DNA from: Orthosia cruda
Taxonomy: Eukaryota > Arthropoda > Insecta > Lepidoptera > Noctuidae
Assembly: GCA_964057195.1 (NCBI GenBank)
Contig: OZ059838.1
Coordinates: 1,984,001 to 2,048,000 of the forward strand
Direction: 5' to 3'
Length of the DNA stretch: 64,000 nucleotides
The translations under genes were made by a program, and so were the position numbers. Within the stretch, counting starts at the first letter, position 1, and the number at the start of each line of letters is the position of its first letter. The notes beneath the pieces were generated by a model, which had not been told where the DNA came from, made no database searches, and saw only the letters and a list, made by a program, of their open reading frames with translations. Below, piece after piece: positions 1-10,371 of the stretch.

Positions 1-1800
1 TGCACAATATGGCGCCCAAAATCCACCATGTTTCTATTTTCCAATTTTAACGTAGCCAGTGACACTCCCAAGGTTAAGACGAATCGATTGACGTAAATCA
101 TCAAAATCGGCCAACGCGTTAGGTCTCTGGAACGCCACATATGAACAAACATACATACAATTAAAGACTGATAAACACATTTCACACCTGCGGCAGTCGG
201 GTAAAAAAAGAGTGAATGCATTGCGAAACTGCTATAATTTTCAAACTTTGTTGTTACATGGAGAAAAGTCAGAAAGTTCCTCACTATTTCTCAAAACTCT
301 TTCTTAACTTTTGCAATCTCCTATGTACCTACCAGCCTCGGATCTAAGAGAGGGCAAACCGGGGCACCTGCCCCGGGCGGCAGTTTCATGGGGGCGCCAA
401 ATCTTTGAGACAAGAATTCGAAATATCGAACAAATGAAGCCTCTTTTCCTATAATCTCATAGGTTTTTATCAAGTAATCGAATCTTAATATAATATATTT
501 GAAATACAATTTTTTCTAGCTTAAAGCTGACTGTTTTAGCCATTGAAAACAAAACTGCCTATGCGACGGACTTTGAGGAGCTAATAGATTCTTTCGCAGA
601 AAAGAAAGCAAGCCGTGTAAAGTTGTAGTCTTTCCTTTTTATATATTTTTTCTGTGTTTCTTTTTACGAGTATGTCACAAATGAAAGTTATTAGAGATAT
701 TATGAAGTTTAAATTTATTAAAGGATTATTATTTTAACAAATGGTCACAAAAATGCTACTCAATGACAGTTTTAACAGTTTTTATCAAACACTGAAGGGA
801 GGGGCCGCCACTATGAAGGTTTTGCCCCGGTTCGAAAAAATCGGCGATCCTGGGCTGGTACCTACTGGCATGCTTATTACGTATCCTGCAAGAGCAAAAC
901 GATAGCGATTTTGGCGCAATAATATATACTATAATAATAAGCAGAAGTTTTAGAGTTTCTGGCGTTTTTTTTTTAGAAAATTGCATTTGACAAACAGCGA
1001 GCGATTAGCAAACGATTGTGTATGGGATCTACCATACCTACACTGTAGGTAATTCCGACTTTTATGACTTAAGCGTTTCGCTCGCCTCACAAACGCGACG
1101 TTACCTGCGCTGCGTGTCACGGGTTCGATTCCCATAAGGAAATGGAACAATTAATTTGTATGGCCTACAGATAGTCTGGGCATGCGGTCTGGCTATATAA
1201 GTGAGTTTCAAGTTTAAATATGTTTCGCACATGTTCATGGATGGACGAAAGCAATGACGCTCGGACGTAAGTTTCGAGTTGAGTGCACGTTCAAGGGCAA
1301 TGGAGCGGCAAAATTGTATACGTAGTCCTTAAATGCTCGCTCCTTAAGCCGGTTACGCACTACACGCCTGACTTGAGTTCAGAGTTCAAAACGTTCTAAA
1401 TTATGACGGATAGAGTTCGGATGTAGTGCATAAGCTTCCCTACAAGAAGTACTATAGCAACTTCGGTGTCGCCCTTTCTGGACAAGGTCTTACGGTGAAT
1501 GTGGGCTGACGGAACCGAACTGAGTTCTATCTTCGACCAAAACTCCTCCTTGTCCTTTAAGTTTAGATGAAGGTAAATAAAACGGCCTTGCTATAATAGA
1601 TCGCCATATGTAATAATACTTATGATATGCTTGCTTAAGTAAACTTAAGGTAAAGCACAATACATTTCTATCGGTCATGCAAGTTCTCAATACAGTAAGG
1701 GCCCAAGCACAAAACTGCGGTGCGACGTCGCATCGTAAAAATCTACGAGCTTGTTGCTGCTTAGCTGTTTTCTCCGTTGCGAATTCGCATCGCGTCAATA
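1..1800. other. No gene seen; degenerate repeats
   Basis: No convincing coding region. A GC-rich motif with a shared GTACCAGCC...GGATC core and an ACCGGGGC box occurs near 326-400 on the plus strand and again in inverted, diverged form near 790-875, suggesting the ends of one old element. At 1121-1133 there is a good tRNA-type B box (GGGTTCGATTCCC) preceded by a weak A-box-like stretch near 1074, so 1070-1140 may be the head of a SINE. All open frames here are short and have no recognisable domain. Confidence 0.5.
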
Positions 1801-1827
1801 GGGATGGTGACTAAAAAAATATTTTTT

Positions 1828-2075
1828 GTCCGTCAGATATATTTCTAAAAAGTATTGGACACGTATGTTTTCTTTTGTCACGTTAACAAAAACTGATGAC
1901 GATACAGTGCGTTAAAATATCGCATGACGTCATGCCTTGGTACAATTTTTACATAGAAGTGACGTCACAAGCCCCCACTCCTGAACTTTGATGCGCTTTA
2001 TCTTGGTGATTTTTTATTGATTTGAATAAGCAAAAAATACGTGTCCAATATTTTTTGTAAATCTATCTGACGGAC
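1828..2075. mobile_element. MITE with about 44-bp imperfect TIRs
   Basis: The two ends are inverted copies. The left begins GTCCGTCAGATA at 1828 and runs through TATTGGACACGTAT; the right ends with the complement at 2075. The arms match at most positions over about 44 bp, and the 248-bp element has no coding capacity. I could not find a clear target-site duplication, so the superfamily is not assigned. Confidence 0.7.
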
Positions 2076-2321
2076 TAGAATTTGCTGTTTCTTATCCTGT
2101 CTTCATCCCTATTCGCAGTTTTGTGTTTGGGCCCTCGTAGGATTCTTAATACATTCAAATAATAAACTATATGCAGCATTTTAAATGCAATTTCTTGTAA
2201 AAGCAACACAATATCTTGTACCTAGGTACTTAATTAAAATTATTTCTAGTTAAAACATACTCTTCAAGTGAGTGCACATTTTAGCATTTCGATGTATTGT
2301 GATGTGGTAGGGCCCTTAGGC

Positions 2322-2470
2322 GCCTTATTCTGTAATGAATTCGGCAAGGCAAAGAGTATGAAAAATCGACCAATCCCATAGACGGAAATCCATATCGCGT
2401 CTTACATCTCGAATGTGATTGGTCGATTTTTCATACTCTTTGCCTTGCCGAATTCATTACGCAATAAGGC
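2322..2470. mobile_element. Near-perfect 149-bp foldback MITE
   Basis: Two 54-bp arms (2322-2375 and 2417-2470) are inverted copies of each other, apart from a two-base difference near the outer ends, around a 41-bp loop. Each arm contains GAATTCGGCAAGGCAAAG. The outer ends read GCCTTATT and AATAAGGC. The near identity of the arms suggests a recent or recently converted copy. No flanking duplication was recognised. Confidence 0.8.
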
Positions 2471-2506
2471 TGAGGTCGGTGGTTTTTTCGTTTCTTTATA
2501 GTTATC

Positions 2507-2760
2507 GGCACGTAACTTGGCAAGAGTCGTTAAATGCGCACAAGTAGTCTTTATGGTGTCTTTGGTAACCAAGCGGGACGCGGGGAATGTTTAGCACTGT
2601 TCCGAGCTCGCGATTGGTTGATCAGTTGACACAAGGATCGATTGACCAATGACAACGATGACGATGGTCCACGTTCCGTTCGTTCTATGGTAGTTGGTCA
2701 GTACGCGTACTATGCGCGAACTTATCCCCACTACACCAAAACCTTGCCAAGTTACATGAC
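2507..2760. mobile_element. Short non-autonomous element, copy 1 of 2
   Basis: The ends are short inverted repeats of the form GGCAYGTAACTTGGCAAG. A second copy lies at 9952-10160 and shares the same ends and interior blocks, for example the GCGCACAAGT and CCACGTTCCGTTCG segments, with many substitutions and indels. It is non-coding. The two copies are diverged, so this is an older family than the others in the window. Confidence 0.65.
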
Positions 2761-2769
2761 GGGGACGAC

Positions 2770-3600
2770 TGACGACTATAACGAATCTACATGATATTCT
2801 GTTACAAGTATAATGCTCAAAATGTGCATTCACCTTTACAATAAATGTACCTATTATTATAAGCACTGTTTCGAATTGTAAAGCGAATAATACCATGAGA
2901 TCAGTAAACCAATATCCTTCAGATTTTTCTTTTCTTATTCAGTACTTAAATTAAAGAGATTTTCAGCAGTCGCTTATTATACAAGATTTAAATGTACTAT
3001 GTTAATAACTGAAAACTTGCGAGGAGTATAATATAATATTGTTTCCATACATAGAAATAACTTTTACTTACCAACCAAAAACAATGCTGTTCATTTATGT
3101 GTAGGTGTTTACACAATGTACTGAACAGCTGATTTTATTTTTCATGAGGCAATGGCCCCTTAAAAGTTTTCAGTTATTTCAATTACACCATGTATATGTT
3201 TAGTACTTTATGCTGGACTAACACTACAATCAAAATACAAGGCATTATGAATGATTTATACACTGTTACTTCATAGCATACGAAAACTATGATTAAAGCT
3301 GTATGTAGATTGAATTTTTCTACTGTCTTAGAAGAAAATTTGGAAGATGGTTTTTTTTATATGTGAGTACTATGTACTAACTGTAAATCTACCATTTACT
3401 GTACCTATGTGTCGTTCGTTGACTTCAGTGTGCCCCGGCAGTTGAGTGTGTCATGCTCTCTCTAATGTCTCTCTGATGGTGGCACATGTGTTGGATCATT
3501 CGGTTCCCTTCATGATGGTTGAGCTGAGTGGTGCCGATCCATGTGTCATGTTCGTGAACGGGCGCCGTCAGTTGGGATTGGTCATATCTTAGCTGCCTCC
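2770..3600. other. Intergenic, no feature seen
   Basis: AT-rich sequence without an ORF of credible length or a recognised repeat. The stretch 3420-3600 is less AT-rich and could belong to the 3' UTR of the LINE remnant that follows, but this cannot be shown from one copy. Confidence 0.4.
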
Positions 3601-3639
3601 GCATGTTTTTAATTACCTATTTATTGTATTTTTAATTGT

Positions 3640-3935
3640 TTGTTTTACTCTAGACGCTTTTAAGTGCGTTTTTTTTTTTTTTTTACATCGTTCTCACATA
3701 TATGTATTTTTCCTACAAGATTATTGTAACCAAATACTTGTAAAACACATTTATGTTTTTTTAAAAGAGTAAGTTTGGAGTTTCTTGTCCGTTCTTCTCC
3801 ATAACAAGCTACATTTCCGAATGGACGGTAGAATCAATTATTATTACATTTAATTTTTATTTTTGACGTTCGAAAGTGCCGCTTAATGGCCTAATTGAAT
3901 AAAGAAATTTTGATTTTTGATTTTTGATTTTTCTA
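3640..3935 (+). mobile_element. 3' end of a LINE, (TTTTGA)n tail
   Basis: The block reads GAGTTTCTTGTCCGTTCTTC, then a CGAATGGACGGTAG segment, then AATTGAATAAAGAAATTTTG ending in repeats of GATTTTT. An inverted, related copy is present at 6118-6290, with the mirrored AGAAACTCC, CTACCGTGCATTCGG and TCAAAGTCAAATG parts. A simple-repeat tail and loss of everything upstream are typical of a 5'-truncated non-LTR element. From 3940 to 4060 a further fragment (GCTGGGCAAAGGCCTTCCC) resembles the 3' end of another LINE. Confidence 0.6.
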
Positions 3936-4267
3936 GCCATTGCTGTACCACAGCTGGGCAAAGGCCTTCCCTAAATCCTTCCAGACATTCTTTACCTGCC
4001 ACATCTCGAACCAGCCTTCATGGTACGCGTTTAAATCATCTTACTACCTATTCCTTTATTTTCTCCACCTCATATAATTTAAATGGCATATTATAGGACT
4101 TATTGTATGTTATATGAGAGAACATTGTACACCTGCAGAGCTAAGCTACAAACACACATGACTAATATTAACTCCCAATATATTGTGATGTAAGAATCTT
4201 TTTGAAGTTTCAAGCATTACAAAATTCGAGATGTTGTAGAATTCAGTCAGAATTAGTTGTTGTGAGG

Positions 4268-5955
4268 CTAAGTGTATATTGTAACTGTGTGTGTCTGCCT
4301 CATCTGTGGGACTTGCTCCGGGGGAGCTTGTGACTGGATCACATCTGCAGGTCGAGCCTGCTTGGCCTTCTTGCGAGCAGCATCGCTTTCAGCATAGTAC
4401 ATCCCCAGTCTTGTTTTAATAGCTGACAAAGCTGCTCCATTGATTTCATCATGGAAAATATTTGTGTATCGCCACTGTTTCACCATAGGACCTCTCTTCT
4501 TTTCTTTTTTAATTTTCTTTTCTTGTTTTGGTTCAATGTGATGATGCATCAGTTCTGTGGGATGTCCATAGGGATTGTCTATAGTGATGGTGTGCTGTTG
4601 GGGCTCAGGTTTAGCTTGCAGCACAATAAATGCAGTTGTGGGCTGTGTTGGTCTCGGAGCAGCTGACTGCAGTAAGATCCCCATGCTCTGTCCCCCGTTG
4701 GGAGTTTGATAAAAGTTAGTACCTGAGCTAGTGGCCAATGTAGCAACATTGGTTTGATATTGATTTTGGAAGTAGTTCTCAGCAATGTTGACCAGGTGAC
4801 CACTTCCTGGATATGCAATGGTGCCCAGAGAGTCCTGAGAAGTTTGTGATTGTTGCAGTGGTGGTTCTACCTGTGGCACTATATCCATGCTCCTCTTAGA
4901 TTTAGGCATAGTTGCTGATATGTTATCTGGGTCAAAAGTTTTGATGTAGTCTTTCCACATCTTGGAAATATTAATTTCTAAACCAGCAATTTTATCCAAC
5001 CTGATAAAATCTTTTAAACGGTGTGTGTGTACAATAGAATAAATATGATTTCTTATTTGGTCTAACATTCCAGATGGTAGGCGGATCTCTCCAGAGCGGC
5101 GATGACTATTCTTGCCACGATTGTCGCTGGGAAACATTACTCCATCATCCATTTTCTTACAAAGAACTCTGACTTTTCTCTCAGTTATGGCATGAATGTT
5201 TTTAAAGGCTGTTTGGCACACCTGAGTCTCTCTTCCCTTTACTCTCACAAAGTATTCAAAGGTGCAGGTACGGCGACTGCTTGATTTCACTCTTTTTCGC
5301 TTAACATCTACTTGTCTCATCAATCCAAATAAATAAGCATTTTGTTCATCATGAGTTTTCATTGAATAGAAGCCTTGAAAAGTTTTCAATCGTACGTCTT
5401 CTGGAACTTTATCGAAGCATCGTCTCCGGCAGTTACAGTCTGGACCAGGCTGTTTAGGTGGTACCACTTTTCCATTTGCATTTATGTATTCTAGTCCTGC
5501 TATTCTTAAACGCTTTTGTTTTTGTTTGTGCCATTCTGTAAATAAAATTATTCGTAATGTGCGAATCAATAGAACATATATATGGTATATAACAATACAA
5601 TATTACAGAGACATCTAGTATGTAAGTCACAAATATTGCGCTAAACCTTGTTATGTACCTGCAGTGTTTATTGAGCGTTATTATCAAATAAAGTCAAAGC
5701 AAACAATTTCAGAACAATCAACAACTCTTAACACAAAAATGTAGTAAGGTAGTAAGAGTCAAAAACTGGTTGAAGTAATGAAGACTTAACAATAAGAACA
5801 ATGTCCTAAGAAAAGTTAAATGAAGGATCAGGTGCCTAGAAATCGATAGACGTGTAAAGAAAAAACTCACCTTCTGGATTCCTCAGACGTCTTTTGATGA
5901 TTTTCCCGTTTTTAGTTAGCTTTACTTTTCTTTCATTATGTGAGACATCAGCCAT
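4268..5955 (-). CDS. Uncharacterised insect protein, two exons
   Basis: Exon 1 is 5955-5871 (start codon at 5955, donor GTGAGT) and exon 2 is 5535-4268 (acceptor TTTATTTACAG). The phase-1 junction completes a Glu codon, so the reading frame continues as RNPEEWHKQKQKRLRIAGLEY, and the predicted protein has 450 residues. The N-terminal third is very basic and contains a compact cysteine cluster CNCRRRC, then KRKRVKSSSRR and a QVC motif. This W-GLEY-cysteine-KRxRxxSSR layout resembles, from memory, the N-terminal module of a large uncharacterised insect family, some members of which are attached to transposase-like proteins. Residues about 215-450 are Gln/Pro-rich and low in predicted order, with a KKIKKEKKRG cluster. 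A nuclear, nucleic-acid-binding role would be a guess. The gene is head to head with PDCD6. It has no TE hallmarks and its intron argues for a host gene. Confidence 0.85.
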
Positions 5956-6857
5956 TTTCGTATCAAAGCATAAAATGTTGTGCGTTTGGTTCATTCATAA
6001 CCAAATCATCGTAACCACCACAATTCATGAGATGAAACAAAACGCATAGATAACAAAACGCACAAAAAACGCATAAATATTTATATTTTAAATTAATTAC
6101 AAAGGATTCATCAATTTATGAAGTCAAAGTCAAATGTATTTATTTCAACTAGGCGGCACTTATAAACGTTAACAATTAAAATTTACAAGTAATAAAAATG
6201 TATTCTACCGTGCATTCGGAAAAGTAGCTTGATAACAAGTACTTATGGAGAAGAACGCACTAGAAACTCCATACTTACTCCTTTAAAAAAATAATTGTTT
6301 TAAAATATTAAAGTAAAAATGAACGAGACCAGCAGCTCAGGACACGATGACCTATTTGGGTGATGGCTGAAGTTGGTTTATCGGATGCGCGACTCACGAA
6401 TCGGTGCTGTTTTTGTATGATATTTACTACTGCGCAGCCATTGTAGCCAACTTCAGGGCGGCCAAGAAGTTTGGCGAGAACTATAGTCATGAACATACGG
6501 ACTCACGGAATAATCTGGAGCAAATGTGGTTTGGAAAAATAATTGCTGAATCACTAAAATATTTAAAAATGCAACTAAAGATTTTTTGTTAGGCAACTTT
6601 AACCGTCAATGTCACGAGTACATGACAGTGATGACATCATCCCTCCATCTGTCAGTGTCAGCACAATAGATGCTTGATTTGCTTTCACCTTTCACGGTTG
6701 GCTATAGCGATAAACTTGTTTTATCATTAGAAAATTCATACGCGTATACAAACAGTATTGCAACGTTTAATAGAAAAATACCTACTGGCCGCTCTTTTGA
6801 GTTACTTGAACAGCATCATAATCGTGATTTAAGTGGAAAACAACAGTTATACCAACA
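5956..6857. promoter_or_regulatory. Shared upstream region of two divergent genes
   Basis: The start codon of the minus-strand gene (5955) and the first coding exon of the PDCD6 ortholog face away from each other. A splice donor CAACAG|GTGAGT at 6858/6859 pairs well with the acceptor TTTACAG at 7331-7337, so a non-coding 5' exon of PDCD6 probably ends at 6858. That leaves less than about 0.9 kb for both promoters, part of it taken up by the LINE remnant at 6118-6290. No TATA box or initiator is claimed. Confidence 0.45.
6118..6290 (-). mobile_element. 3' end of a LINE, inverted relative to the 3640 copy
   Basis: On the minus strand this ends with a (TTTGAC)n-like tail (plus-strand AGTCAAAGTCAAATG at 6121) and carries the same blocks as the remnant at 3640-3935: a GGAGTTTCT segment, CGAATGCACGGTAG and GTGCCGCC. 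It is 5'-truncated and non-coding. It lies in the short space between two divergent host genes, where it could affect their promoters. Confidence 0.6.
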
Positions 6858-7343
6858 GGTGAGTGAGTCAACAGTACATGAGTACAATACAGAGTACTTA
6901 AAAAAATGAGATTGTATGTTCTTTCGAGTTTTATTCGCTTATTTTTTTATTAGTGCGTCGTTTGGACATCCTATCTTTGTATTTATTATTATTATTGGTT
7001 GCAAAATTAATACTGTATCTTCGTTTCTGTATTGCATCTGGATGTTTCTTTTGACTAGGAAATAGATGTTTTTACATACCTGTGTATTAAGTATTGATCT
7101 TATGATTAATTCGTACAGATGTAAAGAATTTCAAATATGTAAGTACATATTTACTGAGAGTCTCAATTTATGGCAGATCTTAAGTATCCCAGACTCCCAA
7201 ACCCAAACACTCACAAAACTTCTGTATTATGAATCAGTTTTGTATTATGAATGTTGCATATAATATTACTTCTAAGATTTCATACAGCCTTGTCAATAAA
7301 ACCACAAGTAACCAAATATCTGTATTATTATTTACAGATCAAA

Positions 7344-9412
7344 ATGACATTCCAATCTCAGATGCCGAGTCGGGAGTTCCTCTGGGATGTATTTAGGAGG
7401 TAAAACTAAATTTTTATTGTTTATAGGTATAAGTTCATTGAATTATGACTCAGCTTGTAGTACTTAACTAATTGTTGCACCAAGTATACTCAATGTTAAA
7501 TGGGTCATGCCTGGTTAGGGTTGGCACTTTGGCAGTTTTTGGGAAATGTGTTTCCCTTGGGCAGCTTGATATCCTCTGATTTGACCTTTAGAGTAACTAT
7601 TTAGTGGTGAATCCATCAATATAGTATTTATAGTTCAATACTAACGTATATATTTACTCAATCTAATAGCTAGTGAAACCAAGGTCAAATCAATATAAAT
7701 CTTTCAATTCTGAATGTTGAATCTCTATCTACACAGTAGCAACACAGAAAATTGTGTTGTTGTGAAAATAAGCAGAAAATGTGTTCGGATATTTTATTTG
7801 GTATTATTAACTTGCAGAGTTGACAAGGACCGTAGTGGGTACATATCAGCTGATGAGCTGCAACAGGCCCTCTCCAATGGCACATGGAACCCATTCAATC
7901 CGGAGACTGTGCGTCTCATGATAGGTAAGTTTTAAACTTATTTTACAGATATAGCTCGACTCAAAGTTAGTGATTGCTTTTCGCTGTGCAATACCCCAGC
8001 TCTCACCTTAACTTCGCGGGTCATATGAATTTGCTACTAGGTAGTGTCTCCTAGAGTCATTCTAGCAGTCTTGAGGTGTGATTCTACCTGTAACACTAAT
8101 TACTGTTTTCACTAACAGCTATACACTATTTTATAAACAAAAACTAACCATCTATAATTTTAATTTTTAAAACTGATCAGTAAATTCTAAATTCAAAATC
8201 TCCATAGAAAATTTGAAATAAAGATAACATCACGCTTCTCATTTTGAATTAAGAATCTGCTAATCAGAGCCTGAACTAATCAAAAGTAAAAAAGTTTTTA
8301 TAAATAAGGTCATAAGTGAATAATAGCTAAATATTAATGCACTGTAGGATTTCCGAGTCATTTTCCTTTTTTTATGCAGACTTGTTCTGACCCACTCCTC
8401 TTCTGGCCTCCTTCCACCTTTCAAGCCTTAGATCTGGAAATATCCAAAAGATGCGCTTTCATTTTGGTGTCTCCTAGTGTACCTGAAAACAGTATGTCTT
8501 ATTGAACTAGGACAGTATGACAATAAGATCATGATTAAATACTGGCCTTCAAATAATATAATTCTAAGAAAGTGAAGTGCATATCCAATGCATAGTTGAT
8601 AAGGAAGTGGAGTTTCCATTATTGTTAGGAAGCCTGATGACGTATTTTGATTGGTTTATTGCTCTGAATATGATAATAAATAATTATGACAATTATTTTT
8701 ATCATAATTTGCCAAATGTTTTCCTGTGGCTTTGAGTCCCATGATTTGGGATATTTGACATACTAGCCCAGTAACAAGGATAATTTTACGTGAATATCAG
8801 CACTTATCTTATAACGTGTTTTTTTTTTCAGGAATGTTCGACAAACAGAACAGAGGTGTTATAAATTTCGAGGATTTCGGTGCCCTATGGAAATATGTAA
8901 CTGACTGGCAAAACTGTTTCCGGTCGTTTGACAGTGATAACTCCGGGAACATTGATAGGACAGAGTTGAAGAATGCTCTGACAGCCTTTGGGTACAGATT
9001 GTCGGATGAAGTGGTGAATGTCATGGTTCAGAAATTCGACAGATTTGGCCGTGGGACTATCTTGTTTGATGATTTTATCCAGTGTTGTGTCACTTTATAT
9101 GTAAGTAGTTTTTTTTTTAATATGTTGTAGGTACCTATGGCACTAAAATAAATTGTATATTCATTATAGTAAAACATATTTATCTACATGATAAGGAATG
9201 CAGATTAAAAGCAGCAAAATTAAGCTTAAAATAGAACTTAAAATTAATTAATTTTCCGTATATACGTTTCTGAACGACTAACGTTTGGGTTTTATTGTTT
9301 ATAGACTCTGACGTCAGCATTCCGCCACTTCGATACGGACCAAGATGGCGTCATAACTATTCACTACGAACAATTCCTCAAGATGGTGTTCGGACTAAAG
9401 GTAAAAGTATAA
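7344..9412 (+). CDS. PDCD6: PDCD6/ALG-2 penta-EF-hand protein
   Basis: Coding exons are 7344-7399, 7818-7924, 8832-9100 and 9305-9412; all junctions are GT-AG and the frame is kept, giving 179 residues (human PDCD6 has 191). The protein keeps PDCD6 landmarks: FLWDVFRRVDKDRSG, ALSNGTWNPFNP, WKYVTDWQN, FGYRLSD and KFDRFGRG. EF-hand loop 1 (residues 21-32) and loop 3 (88-99) have canonical calcium ligands. Loops 2 and 4 are degenerate, and loop 5 starts DTDQDG at residue 154 with the stretched spacing of the family's dimerisation hand. The N-terminus lacks the long Gly/Pro/Ala-rich tail of the vertebrate protein. PDCD6 is a cytosolic calcium sensor that binds ESCRT-associated and COPII proteins. 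The last four residues assume read-through of a possible donor at 9401; splicing there would change only the C-terminus. Confidence 0.95.
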
Positions 9413-9951
9413 ACGTCTTCATATTGACTCAATAAGACTTTTCCTATGATGAACGCTACCCACATCAATTTCTATGTTCTGTCAATCACTTTTTTGGGTG
9501 ACTGCGAAATATACGCCTCACTTTGTTCGTCCAAACCGTGAGCTTACCTAATTATATATAGGTACTGAAACACAAATGCTCGTTACACAGCGTCGCGTCA
9601 TAAAGCGAGGACGCACCTTAAAATAAAACATTTACTAGCCTAGGTATAGCCGCCTATATTATTTACGCATTAAAATTATTTCCAAGGGACGGTAATTACC
9701 AGGGAACGGATTAGGTAGAGTTTATTTACCTAAACTTGAGTAACGGAAGTAACTTAGCGTGGATAATACCGCCTATGAAATACCGGAATATTAATGATGC
9801 CGGGATTTCAGAGGCGGTATTATCCAATCTTAGTACATCTGGTAAATAAAATCTAACTTTTTGCGGTATCGATAAAAGGCTGATGTTTCAGTAACATTTG
9901 ACTTAACTTGCAAAGTGCATAATAATTATGTTCCTATCTCTCATGGGTTGT

Positions 9952-10160
9952 CGACACGTAACTTGGCAAGAGTTGTTTGCGCACAAGTCGTTTTTTAGGT
10001 GTCTGGTTACCAATTGGGACTCGGGGAACCGGGGGTACGTTACAGTTGATACAAGGTTCGACTGACCAATCGCGTCGCGTCCACGTTCCGTTCGCTCTAT
10101 ATTATGGTTAGTCAGTTCGCGTACTACCCACTACGACAAAATCTTGCCAAGTTGCATGCC
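9952..10160. mobile_element. Short non-autonomous element, copy 2 of 2
   Basis: Diverged partner of the element at 2507-2760. It starts CGACACGTAACTTGGCAAG and ends CTTGCCAAGTTGCATGCC, and its interior shares GCGCACAAGT and CCACGTTCCGTTCG with copy 1 but is shorter. It sits between PDCD6 and the LOA LINE. The rest of 9413-10280 shows no gene. Confidence 0.65.
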
Positions 10161-10371
10161 GAGGACTTATAAGCTTAAGCAGTTATTACGCTATCCAATT
10201 TATTGGATTCCTAACTAGGAAATCGGCAGATGTACCTAATCGTAGTTAGGAACAGATTGGATCCGATTTAGTGTAGTGTAACGCTAGCTATCTTATCTTA
10301 TCTTGTGGAGGGGCCGAGAAATAACTCGGACACTTCGACCCATTGGGATCTATTGTGGTCCCCTAGATACC

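Noticed and set aside
7500..7560. A possible extra exon or small RNA in PDCD6 intron 1
   Set aside because: The exon 1 to exon 2 junction is already in frame and matches the family, and nothing else in the intron shows structure.
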